Shown here: positions 35,894 to 46,575 of the stretch, piece after piece | Layout: each line of letters begins with the position of its first letter | How positions within the stretch are numbered: the first letter of the stretch is position 1 | Origin: Spongilla lacustris | Taxonomy: Eukaryota; Porifera; Demospongiae; Spongillida; Spongillidae | Reading direction: 5' to 3' | DNA length: 64,000 nt | NCBI GenBank assembly: GCA_949361645.1 | Contig: OX442417.1 | Span: 8,044,275 to 8,108,274, forward strand | Made by a program: the position numbers and the translations under genes | Notes under the pieces: model-generated | The model's database searches: none | Told to the model about the DNA's origin: nothing | The model's input: only the letters and a program-made list of their open reading frames with translations

Positions 35894-36490
35894 AAGATAT
35901 TTTATTAATGACATGGGAAAGATGTTTTACTGAGTGCTCAGTGCTAAGTGTAATTCATTGTATCATATATGCATCAGCACAGCTTTGAAGGCAATGGCGC
36001 TATGAGAATGCATGAGGTTAAGGTTGGACATTCCAAAGGATGAAGTACGACGGTTCACTGTAAAGCTCGTACTTTGACTCAGCATGTGATGAAAATATAT
36101 AGTGAAATCTTTATTACCATGCAGGAAGGTTTCTAATGACTGAATCATTTTCTGACGATTGATAATTATGAATTGAAATTCAATTGCTTCTATAATATAC
36201 ATATTGTGTAGAATAATGCAATCTACTGTCAAATGCTAAGTATAACAACAATGCATGGCTTACATGTCAACCGTCAAAATGAATTAAGATGCATATATTG
36301 ATGTTCCAAAATCGCCATGCATAAGTTGTTTTCAACGGCAGCTCAATTTTGGCCACGATCTTCTCGATCATGGTACACTATCTCTGGTGCTACATATTTA
36401 ATGACCAGCCCATTGCGTAAATGTTGTACATGCATGTATATCCTTTGGTACCTCGGTTTAGTGATATTCAACGCCACTGTTCCTTACGAA
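35894..36490. other. 3' flank of the START gene; nothing else recognised
   Basis: AT-rich; no open frame of note. Confidence 0.4.
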
Positions 36491-36852
36491 GGTCAAGATA
36501 AAATAATCCCTAAATGAAGTACATTTAAAAAATTCCGTTTTTGAATAACTTCTAAACGGATATGTTAATTGAATACAGCTTGCAGCTTTTATCTAACCAC
36601 CCACCCTCCATTTATTAACATTAAATGAAATGAATGCTGTTGAAATAAAACTTGAATGGTTTAACCAATAATAACATTGATAAAACTCTCAAAACCCCTA
36701 TTCATTTCATTTAATGTTAATAAATGGAGGGTGGGTGATTAGATAAAAGCTGCAAGCTGTATTCAATTAACATATATATCCGTTTAGAATGGATATTTAT
36801 TTATTTTTTAAATTTTGCAATGTACTTAATATAGGGACCATTTTATCTTGAC
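36491..36852. mobile_element. Fold-back element with about 150-bp arms
   Basis: The left arm begins GGTCAAGATAAAAT and contains ACCCACCCTCCATTTATTAA; the right arm is its reverse complement, ending ATCTTGACT near 36852. The arms differ by small indels and substitutions, and the loop is about 55 bp. No coding content. Confidence 0.85.
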
Positions 36853-38138
36853 TTAGTGGTTTGAATATAATAGCGCATTCGGCCAGGTTGATTTATTAAA
36901 GATGTCTCCTAAAATGGTATGCTTCTAATTAGGTGTTATCGGGAATTATTATTTCATTTTCGATAATATTTAATTTCTTTAAGCCAATATTGCGATGTCA
37001 CGCACACACATTTTGGCACAATGTTTGAGTTCAGTGTTCCATGCACAGTACACATTGACATGTAAATCAACTTTGATACATACTGGGTGTTTCACAATTG
37101 TTCAAAATTTAACCGTAAATATGCAGTAAATTGTTGCTAAATGCTCGAATAATGCGGGCTTATATGTTGATGTAAACATAGGGATACTTGTAGTCTTGTT
37201 CCCAGACCAATATGACGTAATGTTTATCGCTATTGCGTCGTATGGGTGTGGGAACGAGACTAGGATACTTGCGTGTTTTTGCTGAGAACATAGATACAGA
37301 TCAGATGAACATCATGATGCAGGTTAGTAAAGTGCATTTGGAAATACGAACCGTGTATTGTAATACATGCATTCTCTTTTTTTACAGATAACTGCTCTAT
37401 ACACTCATTTCTCCCTCCAGATGCTGATTTTATTGGGAGGGGGAAAGGGGCCGGAGGTAACATGGGGACAGGAGCCCTGCCGGGTTACGAGTGGGGGGCG
37501 AGTGCATCTAGCACTGTGTTTTTGCTAAAGGTATATATCGTATGTGCATGAAGAAGCATATACTTATGTACATGTAGGTATGACAATCGGATGGACAAAG
37601 ACAATGTCAGAAAAGACTTCAAAGGAGGTGGCCAGCCCAACCTCCCTTTTATCTTCTATCTGCATTTGTACCAATCGTAGACATCATAATTATATACCAA
37701 CAGTTACTATACTGTTCCCTCTCTGCCTATTATCCCTCGCTCATGTTACGCTCCACTCCCTTTACATTGGTCCCTCTTGGACCTCGATCCACTTTTATTT
37801 CTCTACTATTGCCTCCGGAGCGCACAGTCGCACACAAACATATACATACATTGTACATATGTGCGCGAGACATCGCGACATTTCGTCATACTTATTATAT
37901 AACGGTACGATACGACGACGTGTAAGGCCGAGGGCCGATATGCACCGGGCGGTACCGTGGTCACCGGAAGTAATGCCACGTAGCTAATTACTCTAACTTG
38001 AATGAAAGTGATGATTTGTTTACATGCTTTTACCGTATATGTTATTATCCGAGCCACACCTTTTACAAAACCTCTAGTTGGTAAATACTCGGTTTAGTTG
38101 AATTTTTGTTGCCAATATCGCTGGTTACTCTGTACTAT
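36853..38138. other. Intergenic, with a short palindromic repeat at 37191-37262
   Basis: 37191-37262 is an imperfect inverted repeat (AGTCTTGTTCCCAGACC ... GTGTGGGAACGAGACT). It belongs to the family at 46421-46492, 58253-58270 and 60719-60786. Candidate exons near 37270-37670 do not join in a common frame and are not called. Confidence 0.5.
37963..37971. promoter_or_regulatory. ETS-type core motif upstream of the RhoGAP gene
   Basis: ACCGGAAGT lies about 168 bp upstream of the ATG of the RhoGAP gene. The motif matches the ETS-family consensus; function here is inferred only from motif and position. Confidence 0.25.
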
Positions 38139-40163
38139 ATGGCGGAAATACAGCGAAGTGGATTGCCGCCTCTTGAATTCAGTGAGTGCTATCTGGATTC
38201 GCCGGGTTTTAGAGAGGTCATCGATATATATGACAAAGAGCTTACGGCCAATAAAGCAGACGTTAAAGCGCTGATAAAAGGATGCCAGCAAATGATTGAC
38301 GCCACAAAAGAATTCTCAAAGGCCCAACAGTCGTTCGCGCACCAGTTAAGCCTCTTCAAGTTCCAGACAATCGGTCTAGAAAAGACGGAAGACGAGACAC
38401 TAATAATGAATTCCTTTCAGACCTTTGCAAATCTACTTTCAACCATTGAAGACTATCGAGAGAACATGATCACAACGATATCAGTTCGACTCGTCCAAAC
38501 ATTGGAATCGTTCAAGAAAGATCAAATACAAAAAGTAAGGGACGGGAAAAAGTCGTTTGAAGGGTGTTCAGATAAATACTACTCAACTCTTGACAACTAC
38601 CTTCGTATGTCCGTTAAGAAGAAGGAGCCCAATTTATTGGAAATCAACTCATCATTGGAGAAAGATGCAGCTGGCTTTAAGCAGGCAGCATTTGACTATG
38701 CCGGGAAAGTGCAGGATGTCCATGCTGCAAAACAGTATGAACTAGTAGAACCTGTGATAGGCTATATCAGTGATATGACCACATTTTTGCATCAAGCCTA
38801 CGAAGAAGCCTCGTCTATCCAGCATGAGCTGCACCAAGTGCAGGCTAAAATTCAGATTCTGCGGCAGACTCATGAATGTGAAAAAGAGAAGGCAGAGGAG
38901 TTGAAGGCTAAGGTGATATCGGAAGGAGAGACAGGTGCTATCCGCCATCCTGAGTTTATTAAGCAGGGCCAACTGATGGTGCAGGATAGGAAAGGAACTG
39001 TTGGATCTTCATGGCATCGCTACTTCTGCCAATTTAAGAAAACAGAAGCAGGACCTGGGAAGCCAATGATTAAACATCTTAAATTAACTCCAACTGGCCG
39101 ACATACTGGTATACCATCAGAGTTCCTTGAAGTTGTGGATTGTGTTCGGTGTAAGAGTGCTGATATTGATCGGGAGTTTTGCTTTGAAGTTGAATTAGTC
39201 TCCTCGAAAGACCAGAAGAGGTACATCATGCAAGCCTTTTCAGCAGACCTAAGGAAGCAATGGATGGAAATCATGGAAGGGAAGGAGCCAACATATGTGA
39301 ACCTCAAGAAAGAAGGTAATGGAAGTGACAAGCTTTCTCAAGAAGGCCATGAATTTGTAAAGAAGTGTGTGGAATTGATTGAAAAAAGAGGAGGTATGGA
39401 GGAGGAAGGAATATACAGAAAACCAGGTAGCATTGCTAAGTGCTCTAAGCTGGTCAAAGATATTGCTGACAAGAAAATGAAAGTCTCTGAAATGGACCAG
39501 CTTGATATTGTTGAGTGGGACAACAAAACCATATCCAGTGCTGTCAGAGCATACCTCAGTAAACAGCTCAGTGAGCCATTGATGACATTTACTTTGCATG
39601 AACAGTTCATTGCTGCAGCAAAGATCCCTGATCACGAAAACCGTGTTGAGGCCATTAGAAAACTCGTGGACAGATTGCCTCCTGCAAATAGGCAGACACT
39701 TGGTGTAATTGTAGCACATCTGTGCAACATTGCAGCTCTGTCTGGGATAAACAAAATGTTAGCTAGTAACCTTGGTGTCGTATTTGGTCCCACTCTGATG
39801 AGGCCTGAGAGAGAATCTGTGGCATCCATTGTTGACATCAAGTATCAAAACATAGTGGTGGAGGTGATGATAACTGAGATAGGAAGGATATTTCCTGAAC
39901 TCCAAGGAAAGGGTACTACCCCACCACCTCTAGCAAGCAATGACTCTGCTGGAGAGAGCATGTGTTTGTCTCCCATGTTAGAAATTTCCTCAAATCAGTC
40001 TTCTATTCCTCCAGACGCGAAGCCAGTTGCTAGCAATCCACCATCCGATGAGTTAGTGCCAACACGACCGCCAAGGAGGAAGACAGAAAGTGATAAGTCA
40101 ATGGTTCACCTCTCAAGGTTATCACAGAAAGACATCCTGCCTGAAGCACAGTCACCGAAATAA
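38139..40163 (+). CDS. GRAF/oligophrenin-family BAR-PH-RhoGAP protein, single exon (674 aa)
   Basis: The ATG at 38139 gives MAEIQRSGLPPLEF, aligned with the start of GRAF/oligophrenin proteins; an in-frame TTG further upstream is not needed. Residues about 10-245 form the BAR domain (SECYLDSPGFRE, SLFKFQTIG, KKKEPNLLE). About 272-380 is the PH domain (GSSWHRYFCQF ... RKQWMEIMEG). About 398-590 is the RhoGAP domain with arginine finger R427 in GIYRKPG and the motif NLGVVFGPTLMRPE at 544. The tail is Pro/Arg-rich (PTRPPRRKTES) and there is no C-terminal SH3, so the layout is like oligophrenin-1 rather than GRAF1-3. The protein should bind curved membranes and stimulate GTP hydrolysis by Rho/Cdc42. 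The 2-kb frame has no intron, unlike vertebrate relatives and other genes in this window, yet it is fully intact. An AATAAA lies at 40583. A retained retrocopy is possible, but no poly-A tail or target duplication was seen. Confidence 0.93.
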   Translation: MAEIQRSGLPPLEFSECYLDSPGFREVIDIYDKELTANKADVKALIKGCQQMIDATKEFSKAQQSFAHQLSLFKFQTIGLEKTEDETLIMNSFQTFANLLSTIEDYRENMITTISVRLVQTLESFKKDQIQKVRDGKKSFEGCSDKYYSTLDNYLRMSVKKKEPNLLEINSSLEKDAAGFKQAAFDYAGKVQDVHAAKQYELVEPVIGYISDMTTFLHQAYEEASSIQHELHQVQAKIQILRQTHECEKEKAEELKAKVISEGETGAIRHPEFIKQGQLMVQDRKGTVGSSWHRYFCQFKKTEAGPGKPMIKHLKLTPTGRHTGIPSEFLEVVDCVRCKSADIDREFCFEVELVSSKDQKRYIMQAFSADLRKQWMEIMEGKEPTYVNLKKEGNGSDKLSQEGHEFVKKCVELIEKRGGMEEEGIYRKPGSIAKCSKLVKDIADKKMKVSEMDQLDIVEWDNKTISSAVRAYLSKQLSEPLMTFTLHEQFIAAAKIPDHENRVEAIRKLVDRLPPANRQTLGVIVAHLCNIAALSGINKMLASNLGVVFGPTLMRPERESVASIVDIKYQNIVVEVMITEIGRIFPELQGKGTTPPPLASNDSAGESMCLSPMLEISSNQSSIPPDAKPVASNPPSDELVPTRPPRRKTESDKSMVHLSRLSQKDILPEAQSPK

Positions 40164-40904
40164 TTTGATTTTAAAAACATTACTACTAGTCATCTTATAT
40201 TTAGGTCCCTGGTATGCCTTATATACTAGAATGTACCCAGAAGACCCTTTACCTCATCATAGCACTGGATTGATTATATAGGGTTGCAAAAATACATGTA
40301 AGTATAGTGAATAGTTAGTGTAGTAAGTATGGAAATTTTATGTGCAAAGAATTGCTCAAATTTAACAATTCATTGTCCATTCATATTGCATGAACTTAAT
40401 TCTCGTGCCCCGACTTCGACCATACGTTGTGAATCTTTCAGGTCAAGGCACGTGACATTGAGTGAGCAGTAATGGTCCTGACCACGTATGGATCATGCAT
40501 TAGTCATGACGCTCTCTTAACACCTTAGGGGAGTGAGCTCCACCTATCCACCTAGTCATGACGTTTAACAAAGGCGAAGTACAATAAAAAAATTGTTGCT
40601 CACTCTTTCACCCTTGATCATGACTTGCGCATTATAATTAAGTGATCATGTGCCCCGTTGTGTTAACTTCATTTAACTATTTGCGTTATAAAGGGTATTA
40701 TACCATGTACCACCTATATCGATACCGTTAATTAAACCAAAAGGGTCCATAATTAGACAATACCGTAAACCAAAAAAATCCATTGCGGCTAGATGCGCCA
40801 TGGCCTCATTAAAATGGCGTTTTTTGAGAGAGCTGTATCTTGTTCATTTTACCATCGAATGCCCGTTGATCCCTCCCATTTAACTGGTGTATCGTAGTAG
40901 AAAC
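40164..40904. other. 3' flank of the RhoGAP gene
   Basis: Contains a candidate poly-A signal (AATAAA at 40583-40588); nothing else recognised. Confidence 0.4.
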
Positions 40905-41100
40905 TATACCATATGCGCACACTTCATATCGCAAATCAATCCTTAATAAAGCGCAGCCAATTTATATACGGATATCGTAAGGGAGAGGGGTAACTTTAGG
41001 ATGAAAACACCAAGCACAGACAAATTCTCAAGATGTATGGTTGGTATGCCGCATCGTAAACAACAAACAATTAGGTGTACAGAAATACCATTCAGATGCA
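40905..41100. repeat. Dispersed repeat, copy 1 (copy 2 at 43003-43195)
   Basis: The two copies share CGGATATCGTAAGGGAGAGG, AACTTTAGGATGAAAACACC and CAGACAAATTCTCAAGA with about 90% agreement by eye. Each copy borders another repeat: copy 1 the TAGGGTGTGTAACC element, copy 2 the first purine tract. Confidence 0.8.
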
Positions 41101-41103
41101 GCT

Positions 41104-42040
41104 AGGGTGTGTAACCTCCCCTGAATAATGAAAATCGATTTTTCCGAATACTTTTAAAACACTAATCGATTTTTCAGGTTTTTCTGGATCTGAAAATCGA
41201 TTTTTCCGAATACTTGAAAATCGAAAATCGATTTTTCCGAATAGGTTTTGACAATTTTTCCGAATAGGGTTTGACAATTTGCCAGCCGAATACCTAGGTT
41301 ATTCAGGTTTTCTGCTCACTGAGCCACCTAAATGTAAACATCACACCAGAGTCCCTCCTACAGCTAAACCATAACACCAGATGCCCTCAGCACACAAACA
41401 CACTTACCCCCATCACACCAGTGCCCTCATGAGGCACACAACCCCCCATCACACCAGACACCCTTCTACAACTACCCACATTAACCAGATCAGTACAGCA
41501 TGCATCCACAGCTACCCACATCACACCAGATGCACTCAGTACACAACCACAACTACCTACATAGGCCTAAATTGCTTGGCCTAACCATATACATAGATGG
41601 GCGTGTCCTGACCTTCTACCTACAAATCGCACGTGATGTCAAAAGAGTAGAACCACAAATGAAGTTTACGCACCACCAGCCATGCAGCCTCCATTTCACC
41701 ATCGCGAGTTTTGAAAATACTAGCAACTAAGTAGGCCTAAATGCGATCGCGGCAATATCAGCTCAGAGAGATTGATGCAAGAAACCAGCTAGTTCGAAAT
41801 GCACTAAGCGAACTAACTTTTATTTGTAGCTGGAGCTGTTTGTCGTCATGACACCCGACCAAACGCGGTAGTAGGGCCCGCCCGACCAATCTGTTGGCTA
41901 CTGCCCGTACGTCATCTGATCTCGTCCCCACGTATATATAAATAGTAACAACAGTGACGTTATTTAACGTTACGTAACTTACGTTTCAAATTAGAAGTAA
42001 TTATTATCGTACATGGTAATATCGTAATCGCGTATTAAAC
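41104..42040. mobile_element. Truncated copy of the TAGGGTGTGTAACC hAT-type element
   Basis: Starts TAGGGTGTGTAACCTCCCC and follows the element at 50401-51661 (repeated AATCGATTTTTCCGAATA blocks, then CA-rich CACATCACACCAGATG blocks, then GGCCTAAAT...TTGGCCTAACC and GCGATCGCGGCAATATCAG). It diverges near 42040, before the right terminus. Confidence 0.85.
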
Positions 42041-42696
42041 GAGCGCATCGACGTAATCATGAACGCAGCTGCGTGAGCTGCGTGCCATACTTTAAACTCC
42101 TGTTAGAGTGCCAGTTCTTTCCTGAAATGTTTAAACAGGTACGCCGAAGTTTTAACGATTACGTCGATATACGTTTGTTAAACACGGGCCACTTTTTTTC
42201 TGTGGGGTGGATGGGGAGGGGGATATATCGCGGTACTCTAAAGTATTCGTCAGGTTGGAATTCCCACTAAGTAGAAAACAAAACACTAACTCTACTTCCA
42301 TTGTTTGGTCGCATTTCAAGGTGTACAGAGTCTACATCTCTCATCTAGCTGCTCAAAGCTAAAAAGCCCCACTTGAACAGTATTTTACAATGAAGGTTCC
42401 CTCCTTATCTGTGTCATGCACCACTCATATTTTACGTCATCTGTTGATCACAACTCCATGCATGAGTTGCATTTGCAACCTTATACATGTAAGTACATGT
42501 ACATTTTTGGTAACGACACAGTGAGTTTCTCATTCTCGTGCACAACTGACCATGCTAAAGAACTCCATTATTCGCATGACTTCTCTAATGCATCATGTAC
42601 ATGTTAATCACTTGGAACAGGAATCTATAACCCACATCAATGAAGCTGTCCAGTACATCCCCCACCCCATCCCCACCCCCATCCCCATCCCACAAG
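42041..42696. other. No gene recognised
   Basis: Unassigned sequence between a truncated element and the first purine tract. Confidence 0.4.
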
Positions 42697-42976
42697 GGAG
42701 AATGGGAGGAGAGGGGAGACGGAGAGGGGAGGAGAGGGGAAGAGAGAGGGAGGGGATAGGGAGGATAGGGGAGAGGAGGGGAGAGGAGGGAGGGGATAGG
42801 GAGGAGAGGGTAGGAAAGGGGAGAGGAGGGGACAGGAGGGGAGAGGAGGGGAGAGAGAGGGGAGGAGAGGGGAGGAGGGGAGGAGAGGGGAGGAGAGGGA
42901 AGATGAGGAGAGGAGAGGGGAGACGAGGGGAGGAGAGGGGAGGAGAGGGAAAGGAGGGGAGGAGGGGAGAGGAGAA
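42697..42976. repeat. Purine-only tract 1 (GGGGAGGA-type)
   Basis: About 280 bp of almost uninterrupted G and A on the + strand built of GGGGAGGAGA-like units. It is preceded by a C-rich CCCCATCCC block. The open frames on both strands are compositional artefacts. Confidence 0.9.
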
Positions 42977-43002
42977 AATTGTTCACAAGTTAACTAAGTG
43001 TA

Positions 43003-43195
43003 ATACCATATGCACACTCTTCATATCGCAATCCGCCATAATAACGCACAACCAATTTATATACGGATATCGTAAGGGAGAGGGGTAACTTTAGGATGAA
43101 AACACCAAGCACAGACAAATTCTCAAGACGGTTGGTATGCCGCGTCGTAAACTACACACAATTAGGTGTACAAATACACCATTTAGATGCAGCCA
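43003..43195. repeat. Dispersed repeat, copy 2
   Basis: Matches 40905-41100 (see there). It lies between the two purine tracts. Confidence 0.8.
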
Positions 43196-43526
43196 TACTT
43201 TTTTTTCATCACACAATAAACGGTTTTGCTTTGCTATGAATAATGCGGCATCAGTTGCTTTGTTCGGTCACATAGCCTAGATGTAACACCACAGAGACCA
43301 GCTCCAGAAACGTTGCAGAGTCTATAGAAGCCTTATGGTGCCTACAGGGAATCGAAGAAAAGGACGGCATTCTATCAATGTTCAGAGTTACCATAAGTAT
43401 ACACCCCCTGATTGAGTACCATTCGGTGCCAGCTAGTGTAGTTATAAGTGTAAACAGAATTATTAAGGAGAACAAACATACTGGGATTAGTGTAGTACAG
43501 TAAATAGAAGGGAAAATATAACAAGA

Positions 43527-44070
43527 ACGGGAGGGAGGGAGGAGAGTGAGGGGGGGAGGGGGGAGGGAGAGGGGAGGAGGGGGAGGGAGGAGGGGGAGGG
43601 AGGAGGGGGAGGGAGGAGGGGGAGGGAGGAGGGGGAGGGAGGAGGGGGAGGGAGGAGGGGGAGGGAGGGGTAGAGTGGAAGAAGATGGGAGATGGGAGGA
43701 AATGGGAATGAGGGGAGGAGGGAGGGAGGGAGGGAGGGAGGGAGGGAGGGAGGGAGGGAGGGAGGGAGGAGGGGAGGAAGGAGGGAGGAGGGGAGGGAGG
43801 AGAGGGATGAGGGAAGGGAGGGGAGGAGGGGAGGGAGGAGAGGGGAAGGAGGGGAGGGAGGAGGGGAGGGAGGAGAGGGGAAGGGGAAGGAGAGGAAGGA
43901 GAGGCAGGGGAAGGAGAGGAAGGAGAGGCAGGGGAAGGAGAGGGAGGGGAGGGAGGAGAGGGGAGGGAGGAGAGGAGAGGGAGAGATGGGAGGGAGAGGG
44001 GAGGGAGAGGGGAGGGAGAGGGGAGGGAGTAGAGGGGAGTAGAGGGGAGTAGAAGAGAAGTACTACTAAT
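43527..44070. repeat. Purine-only tract 2 (GGGAGGAGGG-type)
   Basis: About 540 bp of G/A sequence with several nested unit lengths. It includes GGGAGGAGGGGGA repeats near 43560-43670, about twelve perfect GGGA units near 43725-43770, and GGAAGGAGAGGAAGGAGAGG units near 43880-43940. Open frames here encode only Gly/Arg/Glu or Pro/Ser/Leu strings. Confidence 0.9.
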
Positions 44071-44125
44071 GGCTTCACATTTATACACATTAAGTTAAAA
44101 TTGTTCCAAGTCCATTTCCACTTAG

Positions 44126-44185
44126 TAGGGTCACCGATAAGCTTTGTCCTTACCGCTTACCGGTTATCCGATAGAGGGTTCTCAG
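44126..44185. repeat. hAT-type terminus related to 53419-54364
   Basis: TAGGGTCACCGATAAGC then TTGTCCTTACCGCTTACC matches the inverted right end of the element at 53419-54364. The other end was not found. Confidence 0.55.
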
Positions 44186-44393
44186 TAATGATACGTGACC
44201 ATGGTAACCACAATAGCCGCCATCTTGACAGCGTGGTTTATATGGCGATCTCTATGGAGTGCCAGCGTTCGATAACATCGATTCACAGTATTTCGACCCG
44301 GAATCAAAGAAAAGATATCGAACTAAACTTTCTTGTTATCCTGTGTAGGTTTTGTGGATCTGTATTCTGATTTTGGGGTCAATAAATTTTGAT

Positions 44394-45000
44394 CTATCAG
44401 GACCCACGGTAGTGGGTCCTATGTAGGATTGGTTTCGTAGGCGTGGTTTTCGACCGAGCGATTTAAAACGGTAACGAAGCGTTGCCTTTACTCGCCAGCT
44501 CGCATATAATCTATCACAAACATGACCAGACAGATATGCACATATAACGTGAGTTTCGCTAAACAGTGCCGTTTACTTGGAGTGACAAGTCGGTAGTTGG
44601 GCGTTGGCCGCCAATACGCGAAGGTCGGGCTACGCCCAACTAACAAGTCGGTACCAAAATTCCGCCATTTAATTTTTGTTCTCCTCCTTCCGTTCATCAG
44701 GTATAACTCGCGACAGGAACATCGTACGAGGACAAGATTAGCTTCAAAAAGTAGCATTTTATTTCCAAACGTGCCCTTCTTACAAATTAGACCTAAAGTT
44801 GTTATCTGGTGATGAAATGCCGTGAAATGACCTGAGCAGGTGCAATTCATTATCGGTGAAAGTTCTCGGTTGCCTAGAAGTATTCAATATGACGCCACAT
44901 ACGCGTCTTAATTTACTGTTGCCTGGCTACGCACAATTCAGTAACGTACGCAGCTGCATGCAGACACGTCTACAACAGGCGGTTCTAATTCAGCAAAGCA
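44394..45000. repeat. Dispersed repeat, copy 2 (copy 1 at 12403-12940)
   Basis: Same order of landmarks as copy 1. It carries a 47-bp insertion (44596-44642) with inverted ends GTTGGGCG / CGCCCAAC, flanked by the 11-bp direct repeat ACAAGTCGGTA, which copy 1 has only once. Confidence 0.8.
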
Positions 45001-45247
45001 TCACGTCTCAGGGGTGTTAAGGCAGGTTACACCCAAATAACCCACCGAACAATCTACAAAAAGTGCATACTTCAGTGTATTATTTTACTATTACTACTCA
45101 TGACCTGGCATGTTACTAAGAAATGCCGTCTAAGACTAAGTTCCGTCTGCACTGCTGCGATTCATTGAGCTGTCACGAACGTCTGGAGGATCCTGCAATC
45201 TGCGGTGCGTTCCAATAAGTCTGATTGCAAAGTTTCCATCGTTGCAG

Positions 45248-45499
45248 CTGACTGCTCTAGGTCCTTCTTGTCGCATGAAACCCTACAAACTGCCTGGCGA
45301 AACTCAATCTCATGGCAGTTTTTCTGGCCATAACAGCAGTGTTGCTGAAACTCATTTGATAGAGGATGCATGTACACCTGATTTTACAGCAACCTTGTCT
45401 GTAGAGACCATTCAGAGTGACTCCCCAATTGAAGATGCCACAACACCATCTGCATGGTCCAGGCCAATATTAGCTGTAGTATATGAATCATTAAAGTAG
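45248..45499 (+). CDS. Possible terminal exon, unrecognised
   Basis: After an acceptor-like GTTGCAG the frame starting LTALGPSCRMKPYKLPG runs to a TAG at 45497, with acidic Ser/Thr-rich content (IEDACTPDFTATLSVE). The composition looks coding, but no domain is recognised and no firm upstream exon was found. Confidence 0.25.
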   Translation: MTALGPSCRMKPYKLPGETQSHGSFSGHNSSVAETHLIEDACTPDFTATLSVETIQSDSPIEDATTPSAWSRPILAVVYESLK

Positions 45500-46420
45500 C
45501 TAAGTTATTGAATGAAGCCACGTTTTCAGGCGACGAGCGGTCAACAAAGATCTTTCACTAATAACTGCATTAGTAGTAGCGGGATAGACTAAGATCAGTT
45601 TTTATAAAAATATAGTAACAATCCGCTCCGAAATTAGGCCCTTTTCACATTGGTCAATGCTTTGAAAAGCACTGTAAATTTCGTGGAATGATTCAAATTC
45701 TCCATTTAGCAAGCTGGAACTTTGATTCGGGCAGTTCGTTAGTTATTTACCCTCAAATTCTGCTCGCATATACACGCGTATGGCAAAACACATTCATTTG
45801 TCATTAGTCTCATCGTAGAAGTTTCTACCGATATCTTTTGGATTAAGCATGGTTGGAAGAACGTAGCTATGGCCTATACTACACTGCTTCTTTCAAGGAG
45901 GTTCGCCCAGACCGACCGGGCAATTAGAATTCGAATCCAATCAGTTGGCTATATCTATAAAAGACATGCAAGCAAAATAAGTATATTTATTTTTCGGAGT
46001 TTCCTTCGTCAAGCGAACAATCAAATCACTGTAAGAATCAAGTGTCAAGCATTGCATAATAACAAACGAACAAAGTCTACGTATAAGATTGATGGAGCCG
46101 CCGCGCGTTTAGAAATGTTTCTTGCTTCATGTCCAATACTCATACTCGCTTGGAGATGTGCCGTTCAAGAAATATGATGGCCCTAAATCACAGTGAATAT
46201 CAGCAGTTGCTACGACGAATCAGGTAAAATAGAAAGACATCAAAAGCGTTTTTTCGATTAACAAATGGTTCTTTTATTGGAGTTTGAAATAGGTTAGTCC
46301 CAGCGCTTATGGTTACGGAGATACGCTCGTTTAAAAAACATGCTATTTTTTTTAAGTCTTGCGTTGGGGGCGGAGGGGGGGGGAGCTTATTCGTGGTACT
46401 TTACGGTACTTGGGATAGTC

Positions 46421-46575
46421 TCGTACCCAGACCCAAACATACGTATACATTATGTAAGCTTACGTACGTTTAGGTCTGGGTACTAGACGGGGGGGGGGGG
46501 GGGGGGGGGCGCCATTCTCGTGTGTGCCCTCCCCCCCCCCCCGCCATAAAGTAGCCAGGCCGCCACTGTTTACAG
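46421..46575. repeat. Short palindrome, G/C runs and hAT-type terminus
   Basis: 46421-46486 is a near-perfect inverted repeat (TCTCGTACCCAGACCC ... GGTCTGGGTACTAGA). It is followed by a G run, a C run and the terminus GCCAGGCCGCCACTG, the inverse of CAGTGGCGGCCTGGC at 61432. Confidence 0.65.

Noticed and set aside
37270..37670. Three exon-like segments upstream of the RhoGAP gene (for example one encoding DADFIGRGKGAGG)
   Set aside because: Good-looking splice sites, but the phases do not agree between consecutive segments and no family is recognised.
42552..44090. Open frames up to 279 codons of Gly/Arg/Glu or Pro/Ser/Leu
   Set aside because: Pure consequence of purine-only composition; no start context, domains or splice sites.
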